DNA of 64,000 nt, taken from positions 1,612,001-1,676,000 of the forward strand of contig OZ255843.1 in the NCBI GenBank assembly GCA_965277775.1. Direction: 5' to 3'. Numbering within the stretch: position 1 is the first letter of the stretch; each line of letters opens with the position of its first letter. Shown piece after piece: positions 26,909 through 35,909 of this stretch. The position numbers were made by a program, and so were the translations under genes. This stretch comes from G965195345 sp965277775 (GTDB lineage: Bacteria > Pseudomonadota > Gammaproteobacteria > CAKMZV01). Under the pieces are notes generated by a model. That model made no database searches. It was given only the letters and a program-made list of their open reading frames with translations, and was not told the origin of the DNA.

Positions 26909-28282
26909 ATGCAAACTTTGATTCATGCAAAAGTAAAACCCTTTGTTTTTATGGGCATCATTGCTGTGGCGTTCTTACTGGTGGGTACACTGCAATCGTG
27001 GTCGGTCTCATTGAGTATTTTAAATTTGTGCCTCATTTCGGCAATTATGGCGATTGGTGTTAATATCCAATGGGGTTATGCCGGTTTATTTAATGCCGGC
27101 GTTATGGGCTTTGCCGCGCTTGGTGGCGTTTCCGTTGTTTTGGTGGCCAAGTCGCCCGTGGTTGAGTCTTGGCAGGTGGGTGGGGTGAGTTTGTTCATCA
27201 GTTTTGCCATGGCAGTGGCGGCCTTTGCCTTAGGATGGGTATTGACACGCATCTTAAAAGGGCGCCTGCGTCAAATCATTGTCTCGCTTTATGCCTTTCT
27301 CAGTTTCTTGTTGGTCAGCCATTTTTATGGTGAAGCAACCAGTACCATTGAAGCGGTCAATCCCACACAAGCGGGTTACTTGGGCGGAATGGGCATGCCT
27401 GTTTTGCTGTCTTGGTTTGTTGGCGGTGGTGTTGCCGCTGTCGTCGCTTTGTATATTGGCAAACTGACCTTAAAATTGCGCGCCGATTATCTGGCCATTG
27501 CCACCCTGGGCTTGTCGGAAATCATTTTGCATGTTCTCAAAAATGAAGAATGGTTAGCACGAGGTGTTAAAGATGTTTCAGGGTTGCCACGTCCCGTGCC
27601 TTATGAGGTCGAATTGCAAAACAACCCTTGGTTTATTAGTCAGGTTGAGTCTTGGTATAGTTCTGCACTCGCCCCCTTGACCGAGACGGCCCGTGTTGCA
27701 CAATTAGAATCCTACGTCATTGAAGCGTCAACATTGTTGGTTAAACTCAGTTATACCAGTTTATTTGTTGCTGTGCTGGCTGTGGTTTTATTGTTGGCCA
27801 CCTTGGCCTTGCATTCGCCATGGGGGCGTATGATGCACGCCATTCGCGATAATGAAATGGCCGCTGAAGCCATGGGTAAGGATGTTTTCAAACGACATTT
27901 GCAAGTATTCATCATTGGTTCGGCCATTGTTGGCGTTGCAGGGGCGATGTTGGTGACCTTGGATGGCCAGTTTACACCAAAAACCTATCAACCATTGCGT
28001 TATACCTTTCTCATTTGGGTGATGGTCATCATTGGCGGCTCTGGTAACAATTATGGCTCGGTGCTCGGTGCATTCATCGTGTGGTTTATTTGGGTACAAG
28101 CTGAACCCTTTGGCGTTTGGTTGGTCAGCGGGTTAACAGCGGGCATGGCAGCCGATGATCCATTGAAGATTCATTTTATTGATACAGCATCGCATTTGCG
28201 CCTGTTTATTATGGGGCTGATTCTCCTGCTCATCATGCGCTTTAACAGCAAGGGGTTATTGCCCGAAAATCGGCGATCCTAA
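26909..28282 (+). CDS. livM: Liv-type ABC transporter permease (LivM-like)
   Basis: This ~457-residue permease has about ten helices. NIQWGYAGLFNAGVMGFAALG is the LivM N-terminal motif, and SPWGRMMHAIRDNEMAAEAMGKD is the ATPase-contact loop. I choose ATG 26909 because AAAGGAG lies 10 bases before it; the frame could extend 12 codons upstream over the end of livH. There is an extra ~90-residue loop around WLARGVKDVSGLPRPV that is longer than in typical LivM. It completes the importer. Confidence 0.92.
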   Translation: MQTLIHAKVKPFVFMGIIAVAFLLVGTLQSWSVSLSILNLCLISAIMAIGVNIQWGYAGLFNAGVMGFAALGGVSVVLVAKSPVVESWQVGGVSLFISFAMAVAAFALGWVLTRILKGRLRQIIVSLYAFLSFLLVSHFYGEATSTIEAVNPTQAGYLGGMGMPVLLSWFVGGGVAAVVALYIGKLTLKLRADYLAIATLGLSEIILHVLKNEEWLARGVKDVSGLPRPVPYEVELQNNPWFISQVESWYSSALAPLTETARVAQLESYVIEASTLLVKLSYTSLFVAVLAVVLLLATLALHSPWGRMMHAIRDNEMAAEAMGKDVFKRHLQVFIIGSAIVGVAGAMLVTLDGQFTPKTYQPLRYTFLIWVMVIIGGSGNNYGSVLGAFIVWFIWVQAEPFGVWLVSGLTAGMAADDPLKIHFIDTASHLRLFIMGLILLLIMRFNSKGLLPENRRS

Positions 28283-28318
28283 TATACAAGCAAGTTCAAT
28301 GAGACCCTAAAGCGCACC

Positions 28319-29023
28319 ATGTCAGATAAACGCATCATATTCTTAGACACTGAAACCACGGGCATACGCACCATTGACGGCAATCGCTTGGTTGAAATTG
28401 CCGCTTTAGAAATGCGTAATAGACGCTTGACTGGGGCAAAATTTCACGAATACTTGAATTCAGGACGAGAAATTGAATCAGGTGCGCTTGCAGTGCACGG
28501 TATAACCAAGGAATTTTTGCAAGATAAGGGGCAGTTCAAAGATATATACCAGGACTTTTTAGCATTTATCAAAGACGCTGAGGTAGTGATTCATAATGCG
28601 GCGTTTGATGTTGATTTCATCAATTATGAATTATCTTTGCTCGAAACAGCATCGCCCCAAGCGATTCGGGATTATTGCACAGTGACCTGCTCGTTGGAAA
28701 TGGCGCGTAAGCGCTTTCCCACAGGTAAAAATAGCTTGGACGCACTGTGTCAAAGATTTGGCATCAATAATTCACAGCGGGCCTTACATGGTGCACTGAT
28801 CGATTGCGATTTGTTGGCACAGGTCTATTTATCATTAACCAGCGGTCAAACCCAACTATTCTCAGCTCAAACGACTGGCAGTCAAAATTTGGAACGGGTC
28901 GGCGGGAATTATAGCGACATAGACTTAGCCGTTATAAAGGCAAATGACAGCGATCGTGCCGACCATCAAGCGTACTTAGATCGCATTCAATCTAAAATTA
29001 CTCCCCCTTGGGAAACGGTGTAA
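28319..29023 (+). CDS. dnaQ: DNA polymerase III epsilon subunit (3'-5' exonuclease)
   Basis: The 234-residue proofreading subunit has the DnaQ exonuclease motifs FLDTETTG (Exo I, Asp and Glu), HNAAFDVDFI (Exo II) and HGALIDCDLLAQVYL (Exo III). The C-terminal region ending in the polymerase-alpha-binding tail is present. It lies 36 bp after the permease gene on the same strand but is functionally separate; a terminator-like hairpin follows it. Confidence 0.95.
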   Translation: MSDKRIIFLDTETTGIRTIDGNRLVEIAALEMRNRRLTGAKFHEYLNSGREIESGALAVHGITKEFLQDKGQFKDIYQDFLAFIKDAEVVIHNAAFDVDFINYELSLLETASPQAIRDYCTVTCSLEMARKRFPTGKNSLDALCQRFGINNSQRALHGALIDCDLLAQVYLSLTSGQTQLFSAQTTGSQNLERVGGNYSDIDLAVIKANDSDRADHQAYLDRIQSKITPPWETV

Positions 29024-29071
29024 AACAACGCTTGTTCACCAAGCATCATCTATTCATTCATTGATATTTCT

Positions 29072-29100
29072 AACCCTCGTTTGCCAGAGCGAAGGGTTTT
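29072..29100 (+). terminator. Probable rho-independent terminator after dnaQ
   Basis: AACCCT-CG...CG-AAGGGTT forms a stem of about 8 bp with one bulge around a 10-nt loop and ends in a short T run. It separates dnaQ from the amine operon promoter region. Confidence 0.55.
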
Positions 29101-29214
29101 CACACACTAATATTTGGATTGACCGGATCCAACCACCAACCCTTGTTTGCAATCGTATGCGACTATGCTTGCTTTGTTGTGATGCGTTCAGAAAAGTGGC
29201 TAGTTGAACGATTA

Positions 29215-29391
29215 ACTAAAATACAACTTTTAGTATAAAAATTATATATAAATATAATAATCAAAACAGCAAGGATAACATTATTTTAAACATCTGCGTC
29301 TTTGGTCTGTAAAATGTTGAGCATTAAGTATAAATGCCTATGTTTTTTGCACAACCAATTTTCTAACGGAAGTTTATGACTAAAGTTTAGT
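29215..29391. promoter_or_regulatory. Two ACTAAA/TTTAGT palindromes in the leader of the methylamine operon
   Basis: The 427 bp between dnaQ and gmaS hold no gene. Two inverted repeats share a half-site. One is ACTAAAA-6 nt-TTTTAGT at 29215-29234; the other is the perfect 13-mer ACTAAAGTTTAGT at 29379-29391, 60 bp before the gmaS ATG. The region between is extremely AT-rich, so the core promoter boxes cannot be picked with confidence. The repeats are candidate operator sites for an unknown regulator that is not encoded in the window. Confidence 0.4.
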
Positions 29392-29450
29392 ATGCAAGCG
29401 GCCAAAGAAATTTTTACGAATGAAACCATATAATATTATCGGGGAATAAC

Positions 29451-30758
29451 ATGAATTTATCTGAAATAGCCAAAGCCAAGAACATCAAGTACTTTTTGAT
29501 CAGTTTTGTTGATTTGTTTGGCATTCTTCGAGCCAAGATGGTGCCCGCTGAAGCCATACGTGAGATCACCGAAGATGGCGCCGGTTTTGCCGGTTCTGCT
29601 GCGTGGATGGACATGACACCCGCAGACCCAGATATTTTGGGCATGTTAGATCCCAATAGTCTCATCCAACTGCCATGGAAACCGGAAGTTGCGTGGCTTA
29701 GCGCAGACTTGTGGATGAATGGCAAAGCGGTTGATTCCTGCCCAAGAGTGGTTCTGCAAAGACAAATTGAAAAAATTAATGCGCAGGGGCTACGCCCTAA
29801 AACCGGTGTTGAATGTGAATTTTTTCTCATCAACCCTCAAGGCGATGCATTGGCCGATCTAATGGATGTGCAGGAAAAACCTTGCTACGATCAACAAGCA
29901 TTGATGAGACGATACGATGTCATTAGTGAAATTTGCGATTGCATGCTCACCCTTGGTTGGAATCCTTATCAGAACGACCATGAAGATGCCAATGGTCAAT
30001 TTGAAATGAACTGGGCTTATGACGATGCTTTGATCACGGCAGATCGGCACGTATTCTTTAAATTTATGGTTAAGTCCATTGCCGAAAAACATGGTATGCG
30101 CGCCACATTCATGCCCAAGCCCTTTAAAAACTTAACGGGCAATGGTTGCCATTCACACATTTCAATGTGGAGTATGGACGGCACTGAAAATCGCTTTTTG
30201 GACAAAACAGACGCACGTGGGTTAGGGCTTTCTCAGACGGCGTATCAATTTCTTGGAGGCATCTTGAGTAATGCCCAAGCGCTTTGTGCCATATTTAATC
30301 CCACAGTCAACAGCTTCAAACGAATCAATGCCCCAGTCACCCAGTCGGGCGCAACCTGGTCACCCTCAGCTGTGACTTACGGAGGCAATAATCGCACTCA
30401 TTTGGTTCGAGTGCCAGATTCTGGACGTTTTGAATTGCGCCTTATGGACGGCGCAACCAATCCTTATTTATTACAAGCGGGCGTGTTGGCCGCAGGATTG
30501 GACGGACTCAGCAAAGCGCTTGACCCAGGTGAACCACTCAATATCAATATGTACGTCGATGCTTACGATGCCAAACCCGAAGAAAAGCTGCCTGAAAATT
30601 TATTGGACGCCATCCGTCATTTGACGGATTCAAAATCGGTCAGGGATCAGTTAGGCGATCCAGTGGTTGATGCTTTTGTGAAACTGAAAACCGCTGAATG
30701 GCGGCGTTTTACTTCAAGCATTTCGCAGTGGGAAACTGAAAACACCTTGGATTGCTAA
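29451..30758 (+). CDS. gmaS: Gamma-glutamylmethylamide synthetase (glutamine-synthetase family, GlnT type)
   Basis: The 435-residue protein ligates methylamine to glutamate with ATP, the first step of the N-methylglutamate pathway. It starts IKYFLISFVDLFG, as GmaS/GlnT proteins do. It has the glutamate/metal motif GVECEFFL, EKPCYDQQALMRRYDVISEI, QNDHEDANGQFEMNW, KPFKNLTGNGCHSHISMW and the ATP/Arg motif NRTHLVRVPDSGRFELR...NPYL. It is first in an 11-gene run with mgs and mgd genes, which favours methylamine over ammonia as nucleophile. Ribosome site GGGGAA lies just upstream. The alternative is a true type III-like glutamine synthetase. Confidence 0.88.
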   Translation: MNLSEIAKAKNIKYFLISFVDLFGILRAKMVPAEAIREITEDGAGFAGSAAWMDMTPADPDILGMLDPNSLIQLPWKPEVAWLSADLWMNGKAVDSCPRVVLQRQIEKINAQGLRPKTGVECEFFLINPQGDALADLMDVQEKPCYDQQALMRRYDVISEICDCMLTLGWNPYQNDHEDANGQFEMNWAYDDALITADRHVFFKFMVKSIAEKHGMRATFMPKPFKNLTGNGCHSHISMWSMDGTENRFLDKTDARGLGLSQTAYQFLGGILSNAQALCAIFNPTVNSFKRINAPVTQSGATWSPSAVTYGGNNRTHLVRVPDSGRFELRLMDGATNPYLLQAGVLAAGLDGLSKALDPGEPLNINMYVDAYDAKPEEKLPENLLDAIRHLTDSKSVRDQLGDPVVDAFVKLKTAEWRRFTSSISQWETENTLDC

Positions 30759-32005
30759 TGCCTTTGGGACTCATAAAATATGGCTTAGGTGACCGCTACT
30801 ACGAAGCAGAGTCACATTTTACGCCCGTTGATCAACTGCTTAAAAATCACTACGATGTGGTTATTATTGGCGGGGGTGGACACGGCGCTGCCATTGCCTA
30901 TTATCTGGCAAAAGAACACGGCATTACAGACGTCGCCATTTTAGAAAAAGATTATCTTGGCGGAGGCAATACGGCAAGGAATACAGCGGTGCTACGCTCC
31001 AATTATTTAACCAAAGAAGGCATCAAATTCTACAATGCTTCGATGAAACTGTATCATGGGTTGAGCGATGAATTTGGCTACAACATTCTTTGGGAAAATA
31101 GAGGACAGTTGACATTGGCGCACAATGATTCCACCTTACGCAGCTTTCGCTGGCGTGCCGAAATGAACAAAGAATTTGGGGTACGTTCCGAAGTGGTCGG
31201 ATTGGATGAAATCAAAGAATTGGTGCCCTTGCTCAATACTTCCGAAGATGTGCGGTTTCCAATCATCGCTGGATTGTGGCACGAAGATGGTGGCACAGCG
31301 CGACACGATGCAGTGGTTTGGGGTTATGCCAAAGGCGCTTGCGCACGTGGGGTTGAATTACATCAAAAAACCGAAGTCACCGGCATGACCGTTGAGAACG
31401 ATAAAGTTGTTTCAGTTACCACCAATCGCGGTAAGGTTCAATGTGGTCAGGTTATCCAGGCCGTTGCTGGCATGAGTTCACACGTGGCGAAAATGATTGA
31501 TCTGGATTTGCCCATCCAAACTTATCCATTGCAAGCCATGGTTACTCAACCTTATAAACCCATCATTGCCCCCTTGGTTAGTTCGCCACAATTACACGTC
31601 TATGTTCAACAAACTTCGCGCGGTGAGATGGTGATTGGTGGTGGCTCAGACCCCTATCCGCTGTATAGCACGCGTTCCAGTTTAGAGCTGAAAGAGACAT
31701 TGGCCTCAGCGGTGGTCGAGTTATTTCCATTCTTTAAAGAATTGAATCTATTACGCCAGTGGGCTGGCATGACCGATATGACGCCAGATTACAGCCCGAT
31801 TATGGGCAAATGTCGCTTGTCTAATTATTATCTTGATGCTGGGTGGGGAACTTGGGGTTTTAAAGCCACCCCGATTAGCGGCAAGATGATGGCGCAATTG
31901 ATCGCAACCGATAAAACCCCTGAATTAATTAAGCCCTTTAGACTTGATCGATTCAACGATCATATGCTGGTCAGTGAAGCGGGTGCAACTGCCGCCAGTC
32001 ACTGA
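30758..32005 (+). CDS. mgdA: N-methylglutamate dehydrogenase subunit A (SoxB-like, FAD)
   Basis: The 415-residue flavoprotein resembles sarcosine oxidase beta. It has GLIKYGLGDRYY, the dinucleotide motif DVVIIGGGGHGAAIAYYLA (~34-52), LGGGNTARNTAVLRSNYL, the region around the covalent-FMN/FAD site, and the C-terminal MTPDYSPIMG and GWGTWGFKATPISG. It should oxidise N-methylglutamate together with the SoxD/A/G-like subunits encoded 6.5-11.8 kb downstream. The start ATG overlaps the gmaS stop as TAATG. Separation from the other three subunit genes by six genes is unusual. Confidence 0.87.
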   Translation: MPLGLIKYGLGDRYYEAESHFTPVDQLLKNHYDVVIIGGGGHGAAIAYYLAKEHGITDVAILEKDYLGGGNTARNTAVLRSNYLTKEGIKFYNASMKLYHGLSDEFGYNILWENRGQLTLAHNDSTLRSFRWRAEMNKEFGVRSEVVGLDEIKELVPLLNTSEDVRFPIIAGLWHEDGGTARHDAVVWGYAKGACARGVELHQKTEVTGMTVENDKVVSVTTNRGKVQCGQVIQAVAGMSSHVAKMIDLDLPIQTYPLQAMVTQPYKPIIAPLVSSPQLHVYVQQTSRGEMVIGGGSDPYPLYSTRSSLELKETLASAVVELFPFFKELNLLRQWAGMTDMTPDYSPIMGKCRLSNYYLDAGWGTWGFKATPISGKMMAQLIATDKTPELIKPFRLDRFNDHMLVSEAGATAASH

Positions 32006-32033
32006 TTTTATTTTCATTTAAGGATAAAACATT

Positions 32034-33359
32034 ATGAATAGCAAACAAACAGAATCTATAGATTATTTGATCATTGGTGCAGGCATTCACGGTTTGTCAA
32101 CCGCGTTAAATCTTGCGCAAAACACTCAAGGGAAATCCATCGTCATCCTTGACAAAACCAAGCCCGGAGATGGGGCAACTGGAATCGCTTGCGGTGTGGT
32201 TAGAAACAACTATTACCAACCTGCTATGCGTCGGTTGATGGCGCATTCGGTTGATATGTGGGAACGCTATGCCGAACAATTGCATTACAACGCTGTTGGC
32301 TACATGCAAATCAGTCATGAGGGCATGCGCTCAGACGTCACAGAAATCTACGAACAGCAAAAAGACATCGGTTATGAATCAGTTTTCATAGAAGGCGAAA
32401 AAGACAGTGCCAATTATATGAAAGGACTTTTTGATGATTGGCAAGCGCAGGGCATTACCTCGGTTTTACACGAAAAACGCGGTGGCTTTGCCCACAACAC
32501 CCTGTCTGTGGATGGTTTGGTCAAAATGGTTGAAGATTTAGGCGTGCGCATTATGCGCCAAACCGAAGTTTTGGGCATGATCACCAGTAGTAGCAGTAGC
32601 GTTATAACCCAAGTTGAAACCACGCAAGGTGTGTTTCATCCAGACGAGGTGATTATTGCGCCAGGACCCTGGATCAAAAACTTTTGGGCCATGCTCAATT
32701 TGCCGATGGAAATAGAGATAAAAGGCAAGGACGGGCAATTACATAAAAGAAAAATGTGGCATTATTGGATGCTACAAGAAGGTGTGTTAGAAGTTGATCC
32801 CGCCATGCTTCGTACCAACGATGGTAAGGTGCCACCAGTCATCCATGTGGACAGCGATGTGCCTTTGAAATCAGATATGACAGGTGAAGTATTGCATCCA
32901 GACCCATGGGGTATCTACTATAAACCGGATAACCATTTTGGCGGTGTTCAAGGTGGATTTGCGCCTTATCCAATTACCGATGAAGAAGATGTCAAGGTTG
33001 ACCCTTACGGCAAATATTCAAAAGATTATTTGGTAACCGAGTCATTCATTCAAACATGGTGTTCTGCCCTGGCTTTCTGCCAAAAGCGGTTTGAAGGGTT
33101 GACACCAAAGTATCGCAGAGAGCCTTCTGGTGGTGTGGGTTGTCTAACACCAGATAGTTTTCCGATTTTTGACAGATTTAATGAAAATGTCTATATAATC
33201 GCAGATGCCAATCATGGCTATAAAATGCTTGGTGTCGGCGCCCTTGTCGCACAAGAGCTACTGGGCAAGCCAAGTGAACTGCTAGAACCCTTCAGGTTCA
33301 ATCGGTACAAGCAAGGGAAATTACATCCATTGAGTAATAGCCCATTTCCATGGAGTTAG
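32034..33359 (+). CDS. FAD-dependent amine oxidoreductase (DAO/SoxB superfamily), substrate unknown
   Basis: The 441-residue flavoprotein has DYLIIGAGIHGLSTALNLA at ~10-28, TGIACGVVRNNYYQPAMRRL and a C-terminal FAD loop DANHGYKMLGVGALVAQELL. It is related to, but clearly different from, the SoxB-like MgdA just upstream. It has an insert of ~110 residues (about 225-335) rich in Asp, Pro and aromatic residues. The next gene is a second glutamine-synthetase-like protein. A GS-like plus FAD-oxidase pair recalls the gamma-glutamylation then oxidation logic of PuuA/PuuB putrescine breakdown. That parallel is inference. It is probably in the same transcript as mgdA, 28 bp upstream. Confidence 0.8.
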   Translation: MNSKQTESIDYLIIGAGIHGLSTALNLAQNTQGKSIVILDKTKPGDGATGIACGVVRNNYYQPAMRRLMAHSVDMWERYAEQLHYNAVGYMQISHEGMRSDVTEIYEQQKDIGYESVFIEGEKDSANYMKGLFDDWQAQGITSVLHEKRGGFAHNTLSVDGLVKMVEDLGVRIMRQTEVLGMITSSSSSVITQVETTQGVFHPDEVIIAPGPWIKNFWAMLNLPMEIEIKGKDGQLHKRKMWHYWMLQEGVLEVDPAMLRTNDGKVPPVIHVDSDVPLKSDMTGEVLHPDPWGIYYKPDNHFGGVQGGFAPYPITDEEDVKVDPYGKYSKDYLVTESFIQTWCSALAFCQKRFEGLTPKYRREPSGGVGCLTPDSFPIFDRFNENVYIIADANHGYKMLGVGALVAQELLGKPSELLEPFRFNRYKQGKLHPLSNSPFPWS

Positions 33360-33407
33360 GAAGTTAATCTGTAACGCCATTAATCATTAATAGAAGAGGA
33401 ATATTTT

Positions 33408-34874
33408 ATGACAGACTTAGACAGACACGTAAACCAGGAGGGACGCGCTGACTTGGTAAAACAAGTGCGCGCCAAAATTGATTCACTTGGTATCACTTAC
33501 ATTTATTTTCAATTCATTTCCGTCACGGGTCGTATCGTCGGCAAAGGCATCCCCTCGGATCACTGGGAAAGAGTGGCTGAGAAAGGCTTTCAACTGGTGT
33601 ATGGTGCGACAGCAAACTTATACGTTGATCGCCACGATGAATACATCGGTTATGGACCAGAGGCTTCTGAATTAATTGGCATTCCTGATCCAGAAACATT
33701 TTGTCAGTTGCCTTGGGATAAAAAAATTGCGCGTGTATATTGTACTTGTTTCCGCAATCGCGAAGAAAAAGTCAATCCAGGCGGCCATTTAACAGCAGAT
33801 TGCCGCGGTAATTTGCGTATCCATCATCAGGAATTTCAAGCCAAGCATGGCATGCAGATGCGTGTTGGTACAGAACCTGAAATGATGTGGTTAAAACGCG
33901 GTGAAGATGGTGTTTTGGCGGGTGTAACCAAGCCTAACTGCTACCACGTTGACCAATTTGAAGAGTTGCGTCCAGTGGTCATGCGTGTGATTGAATATGC
34001 ACAAGCCATGGGCTTGGACATGATTCAAGGCGATCACGAAGATGCGCCTGGGCAGTTGGAACTCAATTGGATGTACGATGACGTCTTAAGAAATGCCGAT
34101 CGCTTGTCAACCTATCGTCAAATATGTGCCCAAGTCGCGCGTGAATTTGGCATGGTTGCTTGCTTTATGAGCAAACCTTTTGTTGGCGTATCCGCTTCTG
34201 GTTGTCACCATAATACTTCTTTGTGGCGCGGTGGCAGCACCAAACTCAACCCCCTACACAACGATGTCTTACCTGGCATGGATGAAGTCTTTACTTATGC
34301 TGACGGTGGGGAAAACACCTTTATGCCCGACCCAAGCGTTGATCCAAACAAACCGGGTATTATTGGGCTACATGCCATTGGTGGTGTGATGAGAAATGTA
34401 CGTGCACTAACAGCCATTGGTTCTTCAACGGTGAATTCATACCGCCGTTTATGGGACACAGGATTCTGGGCACCCATCTTTGCTGATTGGGGCTATCAAA
34501 ACAGAACATGCGCCTTGCGTGTTTCGGCACCAGGACGTTTTGAATACCGCTCGGTGGATTCCATGGTCAACCCTTATATTCTTGGCAGTGCCTTACTCAA
34601 ATCTTTTGAAGATGGCATTCTTAATGAAATTGATCCAGGCGAGCCAGAAGAGCGCAACATTTACGACGCGATTCAGTCGGGTAAGAATGTTGAAAGATTA
34701 CCCATGTCTTTGGGTGATGCCTTAGATGCATTGGCGCAAAACGAAGTCGTAAAGTCGTCTATGCCCGATGAAATGTACAAGGTATTCAACCACTACAAAC
34801 GTAACGAGTGGGAATTGTTTAACCACACGGTTACGGATTGGGATTTGGAAACTTATTGGGATTATCTTCCCTAA
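33408..34874 (+). CDS. Second glutamine-synthetase-family ligase, substrate unknown
   Basis: The 488-residue protein has all GS catalytic blocks in order: GTEPEMMWL, QGDHEDAPGQLELNW, MSKPFVGVSASGCHHNTSLW, NSYRRL and NRTCALRVSAPGRFEYR...NPY. It lacks the compact form of GmaS: it is ~50 residues longer, with an extra loop (ADGGENTFMPDPSVDPNKPG, ~305-324). It shares the family with GmaS but is too divergent to be a recent duplicate. It probably activates glutamate for coupling to an amine other than methylamine, or serves as a regulatory or structural relative. A good AGAGGAA site precedes it by 9 bases. Confidence 0.85.
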   Translation: MTDLDRHVNQEGRADLVKQVRAKIDSLGITYIYFQFISVTGRIVGKGIPSDHWERVAEKGFQLVYGATANLYVDRHDEYIGYGPEASELIGIPDPETFCQLPWDKKIARVYCTCFRNREEKVNPGGHLTADCRGNLRIHHQEFQAKHGMQMRVGTEPEMMWLKRGEDGVLAGVTKPNCYHVDQFEELRPVVMRVIEYAQAMGLDMIQGDHEDAPGQLELNWMYDDVLRNADRLSTYRQICAQVAREFGMVACFMSKPFVGVSASGCHHNTSLWRGGSTKLNPLHNDVLPGMDEVFTYADGGENTFMPDPSVDPNKPGIIGLHAIGGVMRNVRALTAIGSSTVNSYRRLWDTGFWAPIFADWGYQNRTCALRVSAPGRFEYRSVDSMVNPYILGSALLKSFEDGILNEIDPGEPEERNIYDAIQSGKNVERLPMSLGDALDALAQNEVVKSSMPDEMYKVFNHYKRNEWELFNHTVTDWDLETYWDYLP

Positions 34875-34888
34875 AAACTGGATGGCAT

Positions 34889-34919
34889 ACGGACACTCTA
34901 TATCGCTTAGGGTGTCCGT
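34889..34919 (+). promoter_or_regulatory. Stem-loop between the second GS gene and mgsA
   Basis: ACGGACACTCT pairs with AGGGTGTCCGT over 11 bp (one G-T) around a 9-nt loop. No long T run follows (GTGAATATTTT), so it is at best a leaky terminator. It may partly separate, or protect, the two halves of the operon. Confidence 0.55.
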
Positions 34920-34973
34920 GTGAATATTTTACGAAAGGATATTTGATATGTTTTTACAAAACGGGGTACATTT

Positions 34974-35909
34974 ATGTGTGGAATAGCAGGCATTATTCAT
35001 AAAAATGGCAAGCACTTTAATTTGGGTGAGGAGATGACCGATATGTTGCGATCGTTGAAGCATAGAGGACCAGATTCAACGGGTTTTGCTTTATACGGTC
35101 AGGGCAACAATAATCACATTGTTCGTTTTAAAACCGCAGAAAAAGAAGCATTGAACAATGCTTATGAAATTCACGATCAAATTAAAAATCGCTTGGCGGA
35201 ATTTGATGCGCGTCTGAAACTACATAATGTAAAGGTGATTGACAAATTGGCTTCCACAGAATATGCGCATCGCTATACGATTGAATTCGATGGCGACATG
35301 AAAGCATTGGCTGATCATTTGGAAGACATTGAAGGTGTTGAAATTCTGTCCATTGGTAAGAATTTAGAATTGGTCAAGGACATGGGTGATGCGGATGATG
35401 TGGCGGATTTGTACAAAATCAAGCAATTTAAAGGCAGCCACGCCATCGGACATACCAGAATGGCCACAGAGTCGGATGTTGACATTCGTTCTGCTCACCC
35501 TTACTGGGCCTATCCATTCAGCGATATTTCGGTCGTTCATAACGGACAGATTACCAATTACTGGACCAACCGCAGAACTTTAGAACGTTCTGGACATCGG
35601 TTCTCATCTAATTGTGATTCTGAACTGATTGCCGTGTACATCGCCGATAGAATGAATCAAGGCGATGACTTGGAAACAGCCATGAAACGTTCTGTGGATT
35701 ATTTGGATGGGGTATTTACCTACATCATTGCCACTGAAAATCAATTAGGCATGGCCAAAGATGTTATGGCGGCAAAACCAATGGTGCTTTATGAAAGTGA
35801 TGATTTGATCCTCATGGCTTCAGAAGAAGTAGCGATTAGACAATTATTTGATCATGATGTTGATACATTTGATCCCTACCATGGAGAGGTAAGAGTATGG
35901 CAAAATTAA
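34974..35909 (+). CDS. mgsA: N-methylglutamate synthase subunit A (class II glutamine amidotransferase)
   Basis: The 311-residue protein begins MCGIAGII, so Cys2 is the N-terminal nucleophile after Met removal. SLKHRGPDSTG, GHTRMATES and SVVHNGQITNYW are the class II amidotransferase motifs. It takes the glutamyl-amide (gamma-glutamylmethylamide here) and releases the methylamino group into the synthase. A middle segment (~70-145) is an insertion not found in short amidotransferases but present in GlxB/MgsA proteins. The weak GGGG site 7 bases upstream, with a 12-codon overlapping ORF in front, suggests coupled translation. Confidence 0.87.
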   Translation: MCGIAGIIHKNGKHFNLGEEMTDMLRSLKHRGPDSTGFALYGQGNNNHIVRFKTAEKEALNNAYEIHDQIKNRLAEFDARLKLHNVKVIDKLASTEYAHRYTIEFDGDMKALADHLEDIEGVEILSIGKNLELVKDMGDADDVADLYKIKQFKGSHAIGHTRMATESDVDIRSAHPYWAYPFSDISVVHNGQITNYWTNRRTLERSGHRFSSNCDSELIAVYIADRMNQGDDLETAMKRSVDYLDGVFTYIIATENQLGMAKDVMAAKPMVLYESDDLILMASEEVAIRQLFDHDVDTFDPYHGEVRVWQN

